Positions 6,000 to 14,974 of a stretch of 19,819 nucleotides of DNA are shown piece after piece. Made by a program: the position numbers and the translations under genes. Source of the stretch: JAVVTQ01 sp036653595 (GTDB lineage: Bacteria; Bacillota; Clostridia; Oscillospirales; Ruminococcaceae); assembly GCA_036653595.1 (NCBI GenBank), contig JAVVTQ010000027.1, positions 1 to 19,819 of the forward strand, read 5' to 3'. The notes under the pieces are model-generated. The model had not been told where the DNA came from. It saw only the letters and a list, made by a program, of their open reading frames with translations, and did no database searches. Position 1 is the first letter of the stretch. The number at the start of each line of letters is the position of its first letter.

Positions 6000-8900
6000 T
6001 TACGGTTGGATTTCAAACAGGTAAGTCATCGTGAACATATCCCAATCGTTGAGTCTGAGAGCTATTTGCGGGTCGTAGGTAGCCGCGAATTGGAATCCGA
6101 CACCATGTGGTCCTGCACCTGTCGCCGGCATAACGCCCAGCTCCAGCGGTGTGGTGCCGATTTTCGATACCGAAGTCTCCAAAAAGCCGAGAGTAGAGTC
6201 CTTTTCCAGGATTTTGAGGTTCATTTCATTTGCTGCGGGCGTCGCTTTGTCCACCAGCGTGAGCAGGTTTGCCGCTCCTGTTGACGGCGCAAAGCCCGTG
6301 ATAGTCGCCTTTACCGGAATCGTGCTGTTGTTGACAATATAGCATCCTTTTGTCGGGTTTATCAGCCTGTCCGTCATTCCCTGCACCGCCACCAGTCCTA
6401 TCCATGTCGGCACCGAAACGTTGTACACGGGCGCGAAACTCACTTCTTGCTCAACCATGTTGCCGAGCATATCCCTTGTGTAGAGGAATATTGTGTCATT
6501 TGCCGCAGGTGCATCCAGCTGTATGGTTACACTGTTTGCATTGTCGGGGAACACCTCCGCAAGTCCGTTTGCGGTGATGAACCCATTCAAATCGCACAGT
6601 GCCAGCTTCTGCGCCGCAGTCAGCTTGGTTCTGCTCCAGCCGGCTTTGTTGAGGCCCGATGCCGTATACCCGCCTGTTGCTCCTGTCTTTTCGACATCGC
6701 TCAGCAGGATTGAAATCGCCATGCTTGTGGTCGCGGTTTCTCCCGGTGCGGGCGCGTGCTCCGCCGTCTCATTTTGCTTGACGATTGTCCCGCCCGCTAC
6801 TGAAACTCCGGTTGATTCCGGCGCGTGGGTGTCGAGGGTGATTCGCTCTGTCCTGTCCCCGTTTGTCACCACATAAGCGTACCACGTGTCGCCGGAGAGG
6901 CTTGTGGTCAAAGAACCTGTTGTCGCGTTTGCATTTGGTGTTGTGAGTGTAATTTGCAAGGCGTCGATAGGTTCTGCTGCGCCAAACATCCAAGTTGGTT
7001 CTTTGGAGATAAACGCTTTGACAATCTTTGTGTTTTTTGTCATATCTATGGGCATGTCAGTTTTGATGCCCATGTCAAAATCAAGTTTCTTTTCCGTTGC
7101 CGCCGCTCCCTGCATCGGGGCGACGGTGTGTGTGACCGCCGTTTGCAGTATAAACGGATTGCCCAGCGCCGAGGATTTGAAGTGTGCAAAAAACTTAACT
7201 GTTGTGGCCGAGACGGTGACTATTGTGTTCTCGGGCGTCACAGCGGTCGTGTCTGCGCCCTCCCTTGTCCACATTGTGAACTCATTGCCGTCTTCAGCCG
7301 TCGGCACCGGTATATTTCCTGCCAGCAGCGTGACTTTTTTTGTTGCTGCCGCAGGGTCGAAGCTGTTGGTGTAGGTGCCGTCCGCATTCAGCTGCGGGAT
7401 GGAGATTTGCACGCTCTTTATGACGGTGCCGTTGAGGCCGCCCATGGCGGTATCTGTGTTAAACACCGCAAACTCAATCGTCTGCTGCCATTCGTCCGGA
7501 ACCTTGTCTGCGTTTGTGTCGGGCAGCCATTGTGCCGTCAGCTCCGTGTCTTGCGTTATCGTGAATTTGCCTGACACGGGGAAATATGTTTTTCCCATCT
7601 CTCCCGCTGCGCCTACAGTCACCTTCCAGCCGGCAAACGCATAGTTGTTTGGAGGAACAAAGGTGTCGGGGCATTTTTGTACGGCCGTCTCACTGTCAAT
7701 GGCCTTGTTCGATTCAAATACATCAGCTCCCAAAACCGCTGTGGTGTCTGCCATCCCGGGTTTATAGGTTATCTCGGCTGTCAGCTGCCAATCGGGAACA
7801 ATCTCGATTTCCTTGGTGTTTCCGACCATGTCCTGCACAAATAAGTACAGTTTCGGCAATGACTTTGCCTGTGCCGCCGTCACCGTGAATGAGTATATCT
7901 GCTCGGGAACTCCGTTGGCATAGACCTGTGTATCCTTTAATGTCCAGACTCCTATCGGACTTGGCACTTGAGTATAGGCGCCGTTAGGGAACATCGCCGT
8001 CAAGTCCGGCTCTGTTGCACCTGTCACCGATGTGGCTGACCATCCGATTCTGTAGATATTGCTCGAAACATAAGGGGCAACACCGGTATTGAAGTCTTTG
8101 ACGTTGAGGTTGATTGTCAGAGGTCTTGTGTCGCCGCTTCCTGCGCCCCTGACCGCGACCGGGTTGCGCTCAATCAAAGCAACATCGGGTGCATGGACAT
8201 CTATCATTCCTGTGGCATAAGCCTCTGCTCCGCCCTGTCCCGCATATGTGAGCACATAATAGGTTTTTGTTGGGTCAATTGTCACCGATGGCACCATGCT
8301 GTAGTAGTGAGTGTGGAACCCTGTTCCGATTCCGTCGGCCACCTTGTTTCGCTGCGCGCTGTCATGCGTATTTGTCATTGCCGTATAGTCTGCCGCCGTC
8401 ATCTGCGCCATTGTTTTCGGATTTGCAACAAACGCATCATACTGCTCTTTTGTCAGCACATACAGCCCCTTTACCGGCTCGCCGTCTGTATTTTGATCCG
8501 CAGTTTTATAGTTTAGGCTGTCAAAGTACAGTGTTTTTACAACGCTTCCGCTGCGCTCCGAATCCGCCATCTCTACCCATACAAGCCTTGTTGCGGGGTT
8601 GTTGGGCAGGCCGTATTGGATAACCATACTGCCTGCTATCTCCGTGGTGCTGTCTTCAATCGCCATGCTCGCACTGGCAAAGCCTGTCTTTGCCGGTCTT
8701 GCCGCGGCAAAGACAATCAGGTTGTCGCCCTCGGCGCGCTTGTTGATGTTCTTTACGTCTGTAATCAGCGTGCCTGTGCTTGTGTAGGTACCCAGCACGT
8801 CAAGCGGTTTGGTGGCGGCTCCGTCTTTTGGTATGAAAATTGTCGCATTGTTGCCCGCTGTCAAATCTTTGACTTGCATTTTTTCTGTGCACTGTAAATC

Positions 8901-11900
8901 CAGCACGGTGTTCGGGGCAAGCGTCAGGTTTCCGTCGCATCCCGCAGTGTAGTTGCCCCATAGGTTCACCGTAACGACAAGATTTTTATTGACGTTGAGC
9001 TGGTCAAAGTCCCAAATATCTTTGACTGTGAGCGGTGCGTTGACATTTATTGTGCTCTTTGCGTCTGCATGTGTTCCGGCTAGGAAATTGACCTGCCCAC
9101 CGTTTATGTCAATTGTAGAACTTCCTGTCACCGCTACTTTAACGGCGTCAGCGCTCGAGCCGTCTGCCCTCGTAGTGCTTATACGCTGGTAAGTGCCGCT
9201 GTTTACAACAACCCTTGCGCTGGGAGCATGACCCGAAGTGTGTGTTCCGCCGTACGCATAAAATGCCGTGTTGTCCATTCGGACGCTGCCCGGTTGGCCG
9301 TTTGCCGCTCCATAAGCGCCAAGGGTCATCGCCGACCCGCTTGCCGCCACGATTGAGATGCTTTTTCCGAACTTGAAGCTCTCAAAAATTATGCCCTGAT
9401 TCTTTTTTGGGTCTGCGTTTTGAAGCTCTGTGCTGCTTGCTGACAGCTCCAAAGGTTTATTGCCCTGAATGTCGACCGTTGTGAGCTTGTTCATGTCGCT
9501 CTCGCTGAGCAGCTCGGGCTTTTTCTGGTCTATGCTCGAGAAAACGATGGTATCGACACCCGCTCTGTTAAAGCTTCTGAGCTTTGCAAGATCGTCATTT
9601 CCCGTCGCGGCAATTGCGCCGGAAGCATCGTGCATTCCGAGCGTGTAATCCTTGAAAAAGTTTACCGTGTATTTTTTGCCTGTCGGCGCAGGGTATTTTT
9701 CCATGTCGAGCAGCGCGTCATAGAGCGTTATGTAGTCGGTATAGCGCATCTGTGCAGCGCCGGGATTGCCGTTTTGCGGTGCGGGGTATACGCGTACGCT
9801 GCCTTGCGGGTTCAGATACACAAAGCCCTGGCCGTTTAGCGGCGCGTCGGCGTTGCCTTTCACAATCGAAGAAGAAATAGAAGCGTGCTTTGTGTAGTCG
9901 GAGGGTATCGCTTGTGCTTTGTTCGCATATTGCAAAAGCTTTGTTCCGTTCTGCGGTGCAACCCCGGCAACCAACCCGATATTTGTGGTTCTCAACGAAG
10001 CGGTGTCCCCACGATTTACTGAGTTTCCGTTTTGATTAATCAGAAGTCCCGCAGTCGTGGGTGTTCCGTTCACAAGCAGCGTTGCTCCGTTAGCTTTTGC
10101 TGCGCCGCCGGATTCGCGTGTCAGGATCATTCCCACTCCGATTCTCGTCTGAGGCTTTTCGAGCGAAAGCAAGGAATTTGCGTTCCTAAACCAAATAACT
10201 CCTTTTGGGACCCCGGTTCCATCTGAATGGCTGTAAAATGACCCGCTGTTTCCCTTGAAGTTTACCTTTGCGTTTTCTACAACCAATGAATTCCAGTTAT
10301 AGAGCTTGGATTTGACTTCTGTATTGCAGCCGTCTTTAAAAAATATTGTGGTAGGTCTTAAGTTCGGGGTTACACAGTTGCTCTCGGGAATTCCGAAGCC
10401 GAAAATCATATCGATAGCTTTCGCTGAAAGAACATTTACATCGGATTTTTTGGCCTGCCCATCGTAGGCATATACGAGCGGACCTTCCGGCTTGATGTTT
10501 GAAGCCGACAGCGTGCCAAATGTGCAGTTGGGAGCGCCTATATTTACTACAAAATCGCCTTTATGCATGGCATTTGTGGTATGCAGCGGGGCAACCTTCG
10601 GGAAATGTTCAAACACCGTTCCGTCCGGGTTTTTGATGTTTATGGTTGTAGTTCCATGGCTCACGGCGTTGCCATATGCCTGTCCGATTACAAGGCTGCC
10701 GTTTAGATTAAAATCATAGCCCGCCGAGGGGTAGATGCTGATTGTGCTTGAGCCATTCAGTCCGACTCCGTGCGGAGCTGTGGAATTAGTGTCATTTAAG
10801 CCCAACACGTTGCAGATGATATTGTGTGCCGGATTATCGCCCACCCCGAAGGTTCCGCCGTAAATTGTGAGCTTTGTGTTTCCGCTGTTTAGGAACTCGT
10901 AATTGGCCGTATACACATCTGCCATAACTGCGCGGTATGTGCCATTGTAGATGACAACATCCGTGTCATAGTTGGCGGCATGTAAGGCACCGCTCGCTAC
11001 GCTCTCTGCTTTTCCTCCGTAAACCTGAAAATATTCCACATTCGAAGTCTGCAGTCCGGGTCCTATCTGCGCTCTGTTTCCGTTTGCCTTGATATCTATA
11101 TAATCGGGCTTTGCAGATATCGTTCTTATACTGATATTTCTGATAGTTGTCGGCACATTATAGTTAAAGCATATATAGCCATAGCCCACGGTCGGCAGCG
11201 TCAGACTGGCTGCGTCTTGCGGCGCAGTGTTTTTGTGCGGTGTTGCACTTCCCGCGGTTTCGCCGACCTCATCCTTGTCTACATTGGCCGTCTCGCCGTT
11301 TGGTGTGGACAGGAAGCCGTCGCCCTTAATATTCCAGCCGTTGTCCTTGTCCCAGCCTGTAATAATCAGTCCTGAACAATCGGCAGTCGTCAGTGACCTG
11401 AGAGCGTCCAAATCCTCTTGTGTTGCACTGTATGGCCTTGCTATCCTAATTTTTGCAACAATCCCGGGTTTGTGCTTCACAATTCCTGCAACCGCATCCT
11501 TTATTGTGGCATGCTCTGCAACCGCATTTGGCCAATCCCATGACAGAATAATCGGACTGCTTGGCGTCGGTACGAGTGCAAGCGAATAATCATTAATTCC
11601 GGCTCCTTTTCCCGAAGGTCTGTATACCGTGCCTGCGCTGAAACCGGGGAAAGTACTATACTTGGTCAGCGGTAGTATTCTGGCCTGAATGCCATTAGAA
11701 ACTAAATTACGGCCGACATAGAGAAATGCATATTTGTCATTTGCCGCTATCGGAGCCGAGTTTGGCGTTACGGTGATTCTAAGCTGGCTGCCGGTAATTT
11801 TTCCGAAGAGAATTCCGCCTGCGGGTGTGCCTGCTTTTGAATATGAATCGCACGTGAGTGACAGGCGTCCTGTTCCGGCACCGGTGACATCGCCGAGCAT

Positions 11901-14213
11901 GCAGCTAGCCCCGCCTTGCAGTACATTCACCGCGCCATTATTATTGATTGTCAAATTTGAAAATTTATTTGCAGCATCGAAACTAGCGTTCACTTTAGTC
12001 TGCACCCATGGGGTATTGTAGTTTTCGGTTCCATTACCCACCATTTGCAGCTTATTTGTATACAGGTTGACATCGCTCGCAATATTGACGTCGGAGAACC
12101 ACCGAACACCCTCCACATTGATGGTTTTATTGACATTGAGAATGGAGTAGCCGTTGGCAGCATAGCTTGTCATCTGCGAGTTGTTGACGCCGGTTATGTA
12201 GCCGGTCACAGAGCCGATATCATTGAGATTGATAGTGGTTTTGTAAACTCTGTTAAAGCGGGGGTCAGCGCCGCGGCCCCATATCTCTTTGAGCGTTACG
12301 CCGGGGGCATTTATATCGATGACAACCTCGTTGCGGATTCCATAACTTGATTCACTTTGATTTTGTATTGCGGTGGCTATGACCGTTTTGCCCATATCTA
12401 TAGCCGCCTTATAGTACCTTGTGTCGAGAGTTATCCTGTCCGCTTGTCCCACAGCAGCTTTAGAGCTTGCATAGTCGCTGATGATAATTGCGGGGGGTGC
12501 AACAAATGTCAGTTTTTCCATCGGCTGAACCAATATGCTTGCCGTTCCTGTTCCATCGGGAGGATTACCACCATACCAGTCGTTTAATGAGTCCGCCAAA
12601 ACCTGATTTTTTTCATATAATACGTTGGTACCGGGAGAATTTGTTTCTGAATTTATGATTTTGTCAGTCGAAGCAGTCTCAAATATACCGCCATAGATTT
12701 TGACCGATTTATTTCCCGTTACTACACCTTTCGGAGAAACCTCATATCCTCCGCTTACTCGGTTGTATTTGCCGGAAAAAATCTCAATATCCGAATTTCC
12801 GTTATAGATAGTTGTACCGTAAGCTTCTGCCGCTTTTCCGAACAGATCCATACATGTGCCCGCCGCATTTTCAATGCCCTCGCCCATAACCACCTTGTTA
12901 CAGCAGGCATTGATCAAAAAGCTTTTGCCCATTTTTATGTTGCGGAAGGTTGTGGGCACTCCGAGATACACCTTTTTCGGAAAATTGATGGTACCCGCGT
13001 CTGCGGGTGCGCCGTTTATATTGAGGCTCGTCTTTCCGGGAACCCAGCTTGTCGGAACGCGGTCCCAGAGCGTGTCGGCTCCTGCGGGGTCGCCCCAGCT
13101 GGAGCTTATGGTGAGACTCTTGGCATATCCTGTGAGTGTGTTAAGCGCTGAGCCTTTTGCCGTGTCGGCGTCTGAAATTACTTGCCCGTCTACGCAGAGA
13201 ATTATTCTGTAATCAATTGCCGCGCCGTTTGATCTTTTAATCGCCGCAATGGCCTCTGCAAAGGTGTCATACCATGCATATGTACCGTCGGTTTTCTGTG
13301 TCGGGTTGGGTGAAACATAAAAAATGCCTTTTGGAACATTGATGTTTGTGGGAACTGCCGCCGCTCTGCCCATGCGCGGAGACATCACCGGCGCAGGCGC
13401 AGCTTCTTCGCCGCGAGCCTTTGCCGCATAGACCTCGACGTTTGCGGGCTGCTGCAAAAGAGCGCACGCTGAAAGGTGCACCTCGGATTGGTCGCCGTTG
13501 CCGCATGTGCACACACGAAACGTCGCAGGCTCTGCGACGGCGAAAAATGTCTCGTTTGCCATAAACTTTGTCTTTGTCATCGCGTCGGACGAATATGTCA
13601 TTCCGCTCGTTTCATTCCTCCAGCCCGCCACAAAAACAAGCTCCTGCGAACCGGTTTCTATGATTTTGGGAAGCTGACCGGCCAAAAGCATCGCGTTTTC
13701 TTCTACTTGCAAAATCACTTCGGATTTGCCGTCTGCAAATGTGACGGCTCTTCCGCTGAGACTCGCCGAATCTATTTTAAATGTAATATCGATTTTTTTG
13801 ATGTCTGTGACACTGACAACACGCGTGAAAGCTGTATTTGCCAAAGCAGGCTGTGCACTGTCGGCGGCAGGCGCTAAAGCGTCGGCTGAAATAGGCGCCA
13901 GCTCATAGGAAACCGTGTAGTCGCCCACCGTGTTTATATCGAAGCCGCCGTTATCGGTTGCGCTAAGCGCATATTTTGTCGCGTCAAATGTGATGCCGCG
14001 GTTTAGGTCATATGGATTCTGACCCTTTGTAAGAGTCAGCTGCTGCGCTGTATATATCGGCTTTTCCGGCTCGACGGCTGCTTTTTCCACAGCCTCTACG
14101 ACAGCCGCTCTGACCACACCTGCATATCCGGAAAACAAGCTGCAAATCACCGCCACACAAAGCAGCAGCGAAAATACCTTTCTGAATATGTAACTCATTT
14201 TCATTTTTTTCAT
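6000..14213 (-). CDS. Giant secreted modular surface protein (2737 residues, beta-helix-like and Ig-like domains)
   Basis: ATG at 14213 with AGGAGG 8 bases upstream. A long signal peptide (about 1-36, ending VVRA-A) is followed by a DUF5011/Ig-like domain (about 52-105, GGFDINTVGDYTVSYEL), a region with a Cys/His cluster (C235, C237, H246, C250), and three related modules at about 297-880, 885-1460 and 1462-1875. The modules are full of right-handed beta-helix-like rungs such as SVKIYGGIFETAS, DVVIYNGTYRA, KLTIYGGTFGVGD and TIDINGGQVNF. Two Ig-like domains start at DVHAPDV (about 2003) and DTHAPES (about 2459). Between them lie a GWKVTVG...TELTAQW repeat and a PDTNADKVPDEWQ calcium-type linker. 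The last 140 residues resemble the 228-residue secreted protein of the same operon. There is no sorting motif, membrane span or wall-binding repeat at the end, so retention must depend on partners. Probably an adhesin or fibre component; function inferred. Confidence 0.92.
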   Translation of the reverse strand: MKKMKMSYIFRKVFSLLLCVAVICSLFSGYAGVVRAAVVEAVEKAAVEPEKPIYTAQQLTLTKGQNPYDLNRGITFDATKYALSATDNGGFDINTVGDYTVSYELAPISADALAPAADSAQPALANTAFTRVVSVTDIKKIDITFKIDSASLSGRAVTFADGKSEVILQVEENAMLLAGQLPKIIETGSQELVFVAGWRNETSGMTYSSDAMTKTKFMANETFFAVAEPATFRVCTCGNGDQSEVHLSACALLQQPANVEVYAAKARGEEAAPAPVMSPRMGRAAAVPTNINVPKGIFYVSPNPTQKTDGTYAWYDTFAEAIAAIKRSNGAAIDYRIILCVDGQVISDADTAKGSALNTLTGYAKSLTISSSWGDPAGADTLWDRVPTSWVPGKTSLNINGAPADAGTINFPKKVYLGVPTTFRNIKMGKSFLINACCNKVVMGEGIENAAGTCMDLFGKAAEAYGTTIYNGNSDIEIFSGKYNRVSGGYEVSPKGVVTGNKSVKIYGGIFETASTDKIINSETNSPGTNVLYEKNQVLADSLNDWYGGNPPDGTGTASILVQPMEKLTFVAPPAIIISDYASSKAAVGQADRITLDTRYYKAAIDMGKTVIATAIQNQSESSYGIRNEVVIDINAPGVTLKEIWGRGADPRFNRVYKTTINLNDIGSVTGYITGVNNSQMTSYAANGYSILNVNKTINVEGVRWFSDVNIASDVNLYTNKLQMVGNGTENYNTPWVQTKVNASFDAANKFSNLTINNNGAVNVLQGGASCMLGDVTGAGTGRLSLTCDSYSKAGTPAGGILFGKITGSQLRITVTPNSAPIAANDKYAFLYVGRNLVSNGIQARILPLTKYSTFPGFSAGTVYRPSGKGAGINDYSLALVPTPSSPIILSWDWPNAVAEHATIKDAVAGIVKHKPGIVAKIRIARPYSATQEDLDALRSLTTADCSGLIITGWDKDNGWNIKGDGFLSTPNGETANVDKDEVGETAGSATPHKNTAPQDAASLTLPTVGYGYICFNYNVPTTIRNISIRTISAKPDYIDIKANGNRAQIGPGLQTSNVEYFQVYGGKAESVASGALHAANYDTDVVIYNGTYRAVMADVYTANYEFLNSGNTKLTIYGGTFGVGDNPAHNIICNVLGLNDTNSTAPHGVGLNGSSTISIYPSAGYDFNLNGSLVIGQAYGNAVSHGTTTINIKNPDGTVFEHFPKVAPLHTTNAMHKGDFVVNIGAPNCTFGTLSASNIKPEGPLVYAYDGQAKKSDVNVLSAKAIDMIFGFGIPESNCVTPNLRPTTIFFKDGCNTEVKSKLYNWNSLVVENAKVNFKGNSGSFYSHSDGTGVPKGVIWFRNANSLLSLEKPQTRIGVGMILTRESGGAAKANGATLLVNGTPTTAGLLINQNGNSVNRGDTASLRTTNIGLVAGVAPQNGTKLLQYANKAQAIPSDYTKHASISSSIVKGNADAPLNGQGFVYLNPQGSVRVYPAPQNGNPGAAQMRYTDYITLYDALLDMEKYPAPTGKKYTVNFFKDYTLGMHDASGAIAATGNDDLAKLRSFNRAGVDTIVFSSIDQKKPELLSESDMNKLTTVDIQGNKPLELSASSTELQNADPKKNQGIIFESFKFGKSISIVAASGSAMTLGAYGAANGQPGSVRMDNTAFYAYGGTHTSGHAPSARVVVNSGTYQRISTTRADGSSADAVKVAVTGSSTIDINGGQVNFLAGTHADAKSTINVNAPLTVKDIWDFDQLNVNKNLVVTVNLWGNYTAGCDGNLTLAPNTVLDLQCTEKMQVKDLTAGNNATIFIPKDGAATKPLDVLGTYTSTGTLITDVKNINKRAEGDNLIVFAAARPAKTGFASASMAIEDSTTEIAGSMVIQYGLPNNPATRLVWVEMADSERSGSVVKTLYFDSLNYKTADQNTDGEPVKGLYVLTKEQYDAFVANPKTMAQMTAADYTAMTNTHDSAQRNKVADGIGTGFHTHYYSMVPSVTIDPTKTYYVLTYAGQGGAEAYATGMIDVHAPDVALIERNPVAVRGAGSGDTRPLTINLNVKDFNTGVAPYVSSNIYRIGWSATSVTGATEPDLTAMFPNGAYTQVPSPIGVWTLKDTQVYANGVPEQIYSFTVTAAQAKSLPKLYLFVQDMVGNTKEIEIVPDWQLTAEITYKPGMADTTAVLGADVFESNKAIDSETAVQKCPDTFVPPNNYAFAGWKVTVGAAGEMGKTYFPVSGKFTITQDTELTAQWLPDTNADKVPDEWQQTIEFAVFNTDTAMGGLNGTVIKSVQISIPQLNADGTYTNSFDPAAATKKVTLLAGNIPVPTAEDGNEFTMWTREGADTTAVTPENTIVTVSATTVKFFAHFKSSALGNPFILQTAVTHTVAPMQGAAATEKKLDFDMGIKTDMPIDMTKNTKIVKAFISKEPTWMFGAAEPIDALQITLTTPNANATTGSLTTSLSGDTWYAYVVTNGDRTERITLDTHAPESTGVSVAGGTIVKQNETAEHAPAPGETATTSMAISILLSDVEKTGATGGYTASGLNKAGWSRTKLTAAQKLALCDLNGFITANGLAEVFPDNANSVTIQLDAPAANDTIFLYTRDMLGNMVEQEVSFAPVYNVSVPTWIGLVAVQGMTDRLINPTKGCYIVNNSTIPVKATITGFAPSTGAANLLTLVDKATPAANEMNLKILEKDSTLGFLETSVSKIGTTPLELGVMPATGAGPHGVGFQFAATYDPQIALRLNDWDMFTMTYLFEIQP

Positions 14214-14221
14214 GGGTTAAT

Positions 14222-14227
14222 CCTCCT
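14222..14227 (-). promoter_or_regulatory. Ribosome binding site of the giant gene
   Basis: A perfect AGGAGG on the minus strand, eight bases before the ATG at 14213. It settles the start of the longest gene. Confidence 0.85.
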
Positions 14228-14290
14228 GGTGAAATCTAAAGGTTTCTATTTATCGCTGTGGTTGTTGCCGCCTCCACAAAGGTCTTTTGG

Positions 14291-14340
14291 TTTATAATGT
14301 GCAAATAAGAAGTGGCGACAACGATTTTTTTAGTTTTTTT
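14291..14340 (-). promoter_or_regulatory. Candidate proximal promoter of the giant gene with A-tracts (P2)
   Basis: On the minus strand TTGTCG (14321-14316) is followed by CATTAT after 16 bases, or TATAAA after 19 bases (14296-14291). Two A-tracts of 8 and 7 bases lie just upstream, like an UP element. The hexamers are imperfect, so this is a candidate only. Confidence 0.35.
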
Positions 14341-14537
14341 TGCCGGTCGGTTACTTCGTATAACCGATATGCCATAAAATCAAGGTCGTGTCGCTTTGCA
14401 GCGGCCACCTGTCTTTGCCGTCAGGTTTTTTGCACAACCGCCATGACATAAAATTCATCGTCTGTCTTTTCAAATACAATATCCGTTATCCCCAAAGCGG
14501 CCATCATCTTTGTCGGTCGGTTATTTGGTATAACCGA
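14338..14537 (-). repeat. Three degenerate tandem units with GGTT/AACC dyads
   Basis: Two units contain the perfect dyad TCGGTTA-N7-TAACCGA (14347-14367 and 14517-14537). A middle, decayed copy has GGTT-N8-AACC (14424-14439). Conservation runs beyond the dyad: TTTGCCG precedes units 1 and 2, CATAAAAT follows both, and GCGGCCA ends both. Start-to-start distances are about 75 and 95 bases. They could be operators for a dimeric regulator at the DNA level, or repeated stem-loops in the leader of the giant gene's mRNA. Confidence 0.6.
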
Positions 14538-14543
14538 AGAGTG

Positions 14544-14577
14544 AAAAAAATTGCGCACGCTATCAAGTTTCGTGCGC
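14544..14577 (-). terminator. Intrinsic terminator within the leader of the giant gene (putative attenuator)
   Basis: On the minus strand a 7-bp GC-rich stem (14577-14571 with 14559-14553, 11-base loop) is followed by AA and seven Ts (14550-14544). The opposite strand has no T-run after the stem, so it is directional. No minus-strand gene lies between it and the divergent gene at 15033, so the only transcript it can stop is the leader of the surface operon. The loop contains CTTGATA, which can pair with TATCAAG about 40 bases upstream and would hinder the terminator stem. Confidence 0.55.
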
Positions 14578-14652
14578 CGATTGAATGCCACAGGCACCTT
14601 CAGTAAGCTTGATAATGTAGGCTTTCTTTTTTTATCCCTATTCGATGTCTCT

Positions 14653-14712
14653 ATTCTACCAGCCTAACTGTCTTTGAACCGTCACAGAAGCGTCAACGAA
14701 CCGTCAATCTTT
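14653..14712 (-). promoter_or_regulatory. Putative SARP-type activator site and -10 element facing the giant gene (P1)
   Basis: Four consecutive 11-base units (14669, 14680, 14691, 14702) follow the plus-strand consensus cGTCAnnGAAC. The first three keep GTC and GAA in register; the fourth keeps CGTCA. On the minus strand a TAGAAT hexamer (14658-14653) lies 10 bases from the last repeat, with no good -35. Direct repeats at 11-base period placed close to the -10 are the established site layout for SARP activators, and two SARP-type proteins are encoded next door. Binding itself is inferred. Confidence 0.5.
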
Positions 14713-14974
14713 CAAATTTCGATAAATTATTCTGACATATTTTGTTATATTACGGCATTTGGGGCAAATTTTTGTCTTTTTTGGAAAGCTTCACTGCGCA
14801 CTACTTGCGTCTGTCTTTTTGCATGTGTCATCCAAAATCATCGGCGCGCTTTTTTGAAAGATGCTCCCTTGTCTCGGCGCAGTGAAAAAATTACAGCCTT
14901 TGCTGCACTAGCCCGACAATATAGCGTCAGTTTTTGAAATCGCGCTTCCTGTCGCTTCGCGGCAGCATTTGTGA
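14713..14974. other. Remaining divergent spacer, no gene supported
   Basis: AT-rich non-coding stretch upstream of the SARP-like gene. Short open frames here lack ribosome binding sites and protein-like composition. The only structure noted is a 10-bp inverted repeat, TTCACTGCGC at 14790-14799 with its complement at 14877-14886. Confidence 0.5.

Noticed and set aside
14338..14537. CRISPR-like spacing of the three units
   Set aside because: Units are degenerate, spacing is unequal, flanks are also repeated, and there are no cas genes.
14388..14637. Short protein-like readings on the minus strand through the tandem units
   Set aside because: Some peptides look plausible, but frames break between units by non-multiples of three, stops interrupt them and no start is supported; the dyad explains the conservation better.
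14790..14886. 10-bp inverted repeat with a 77-base loop
   Set aside because: Too distant and without a T-run or associated element to assign a role.
14674..14937. 87-residue open frame in the divergent spacer
   Set aside because: No ribosome binding site, atypical composition, and it overlaps the regulatory repeats; spurious.
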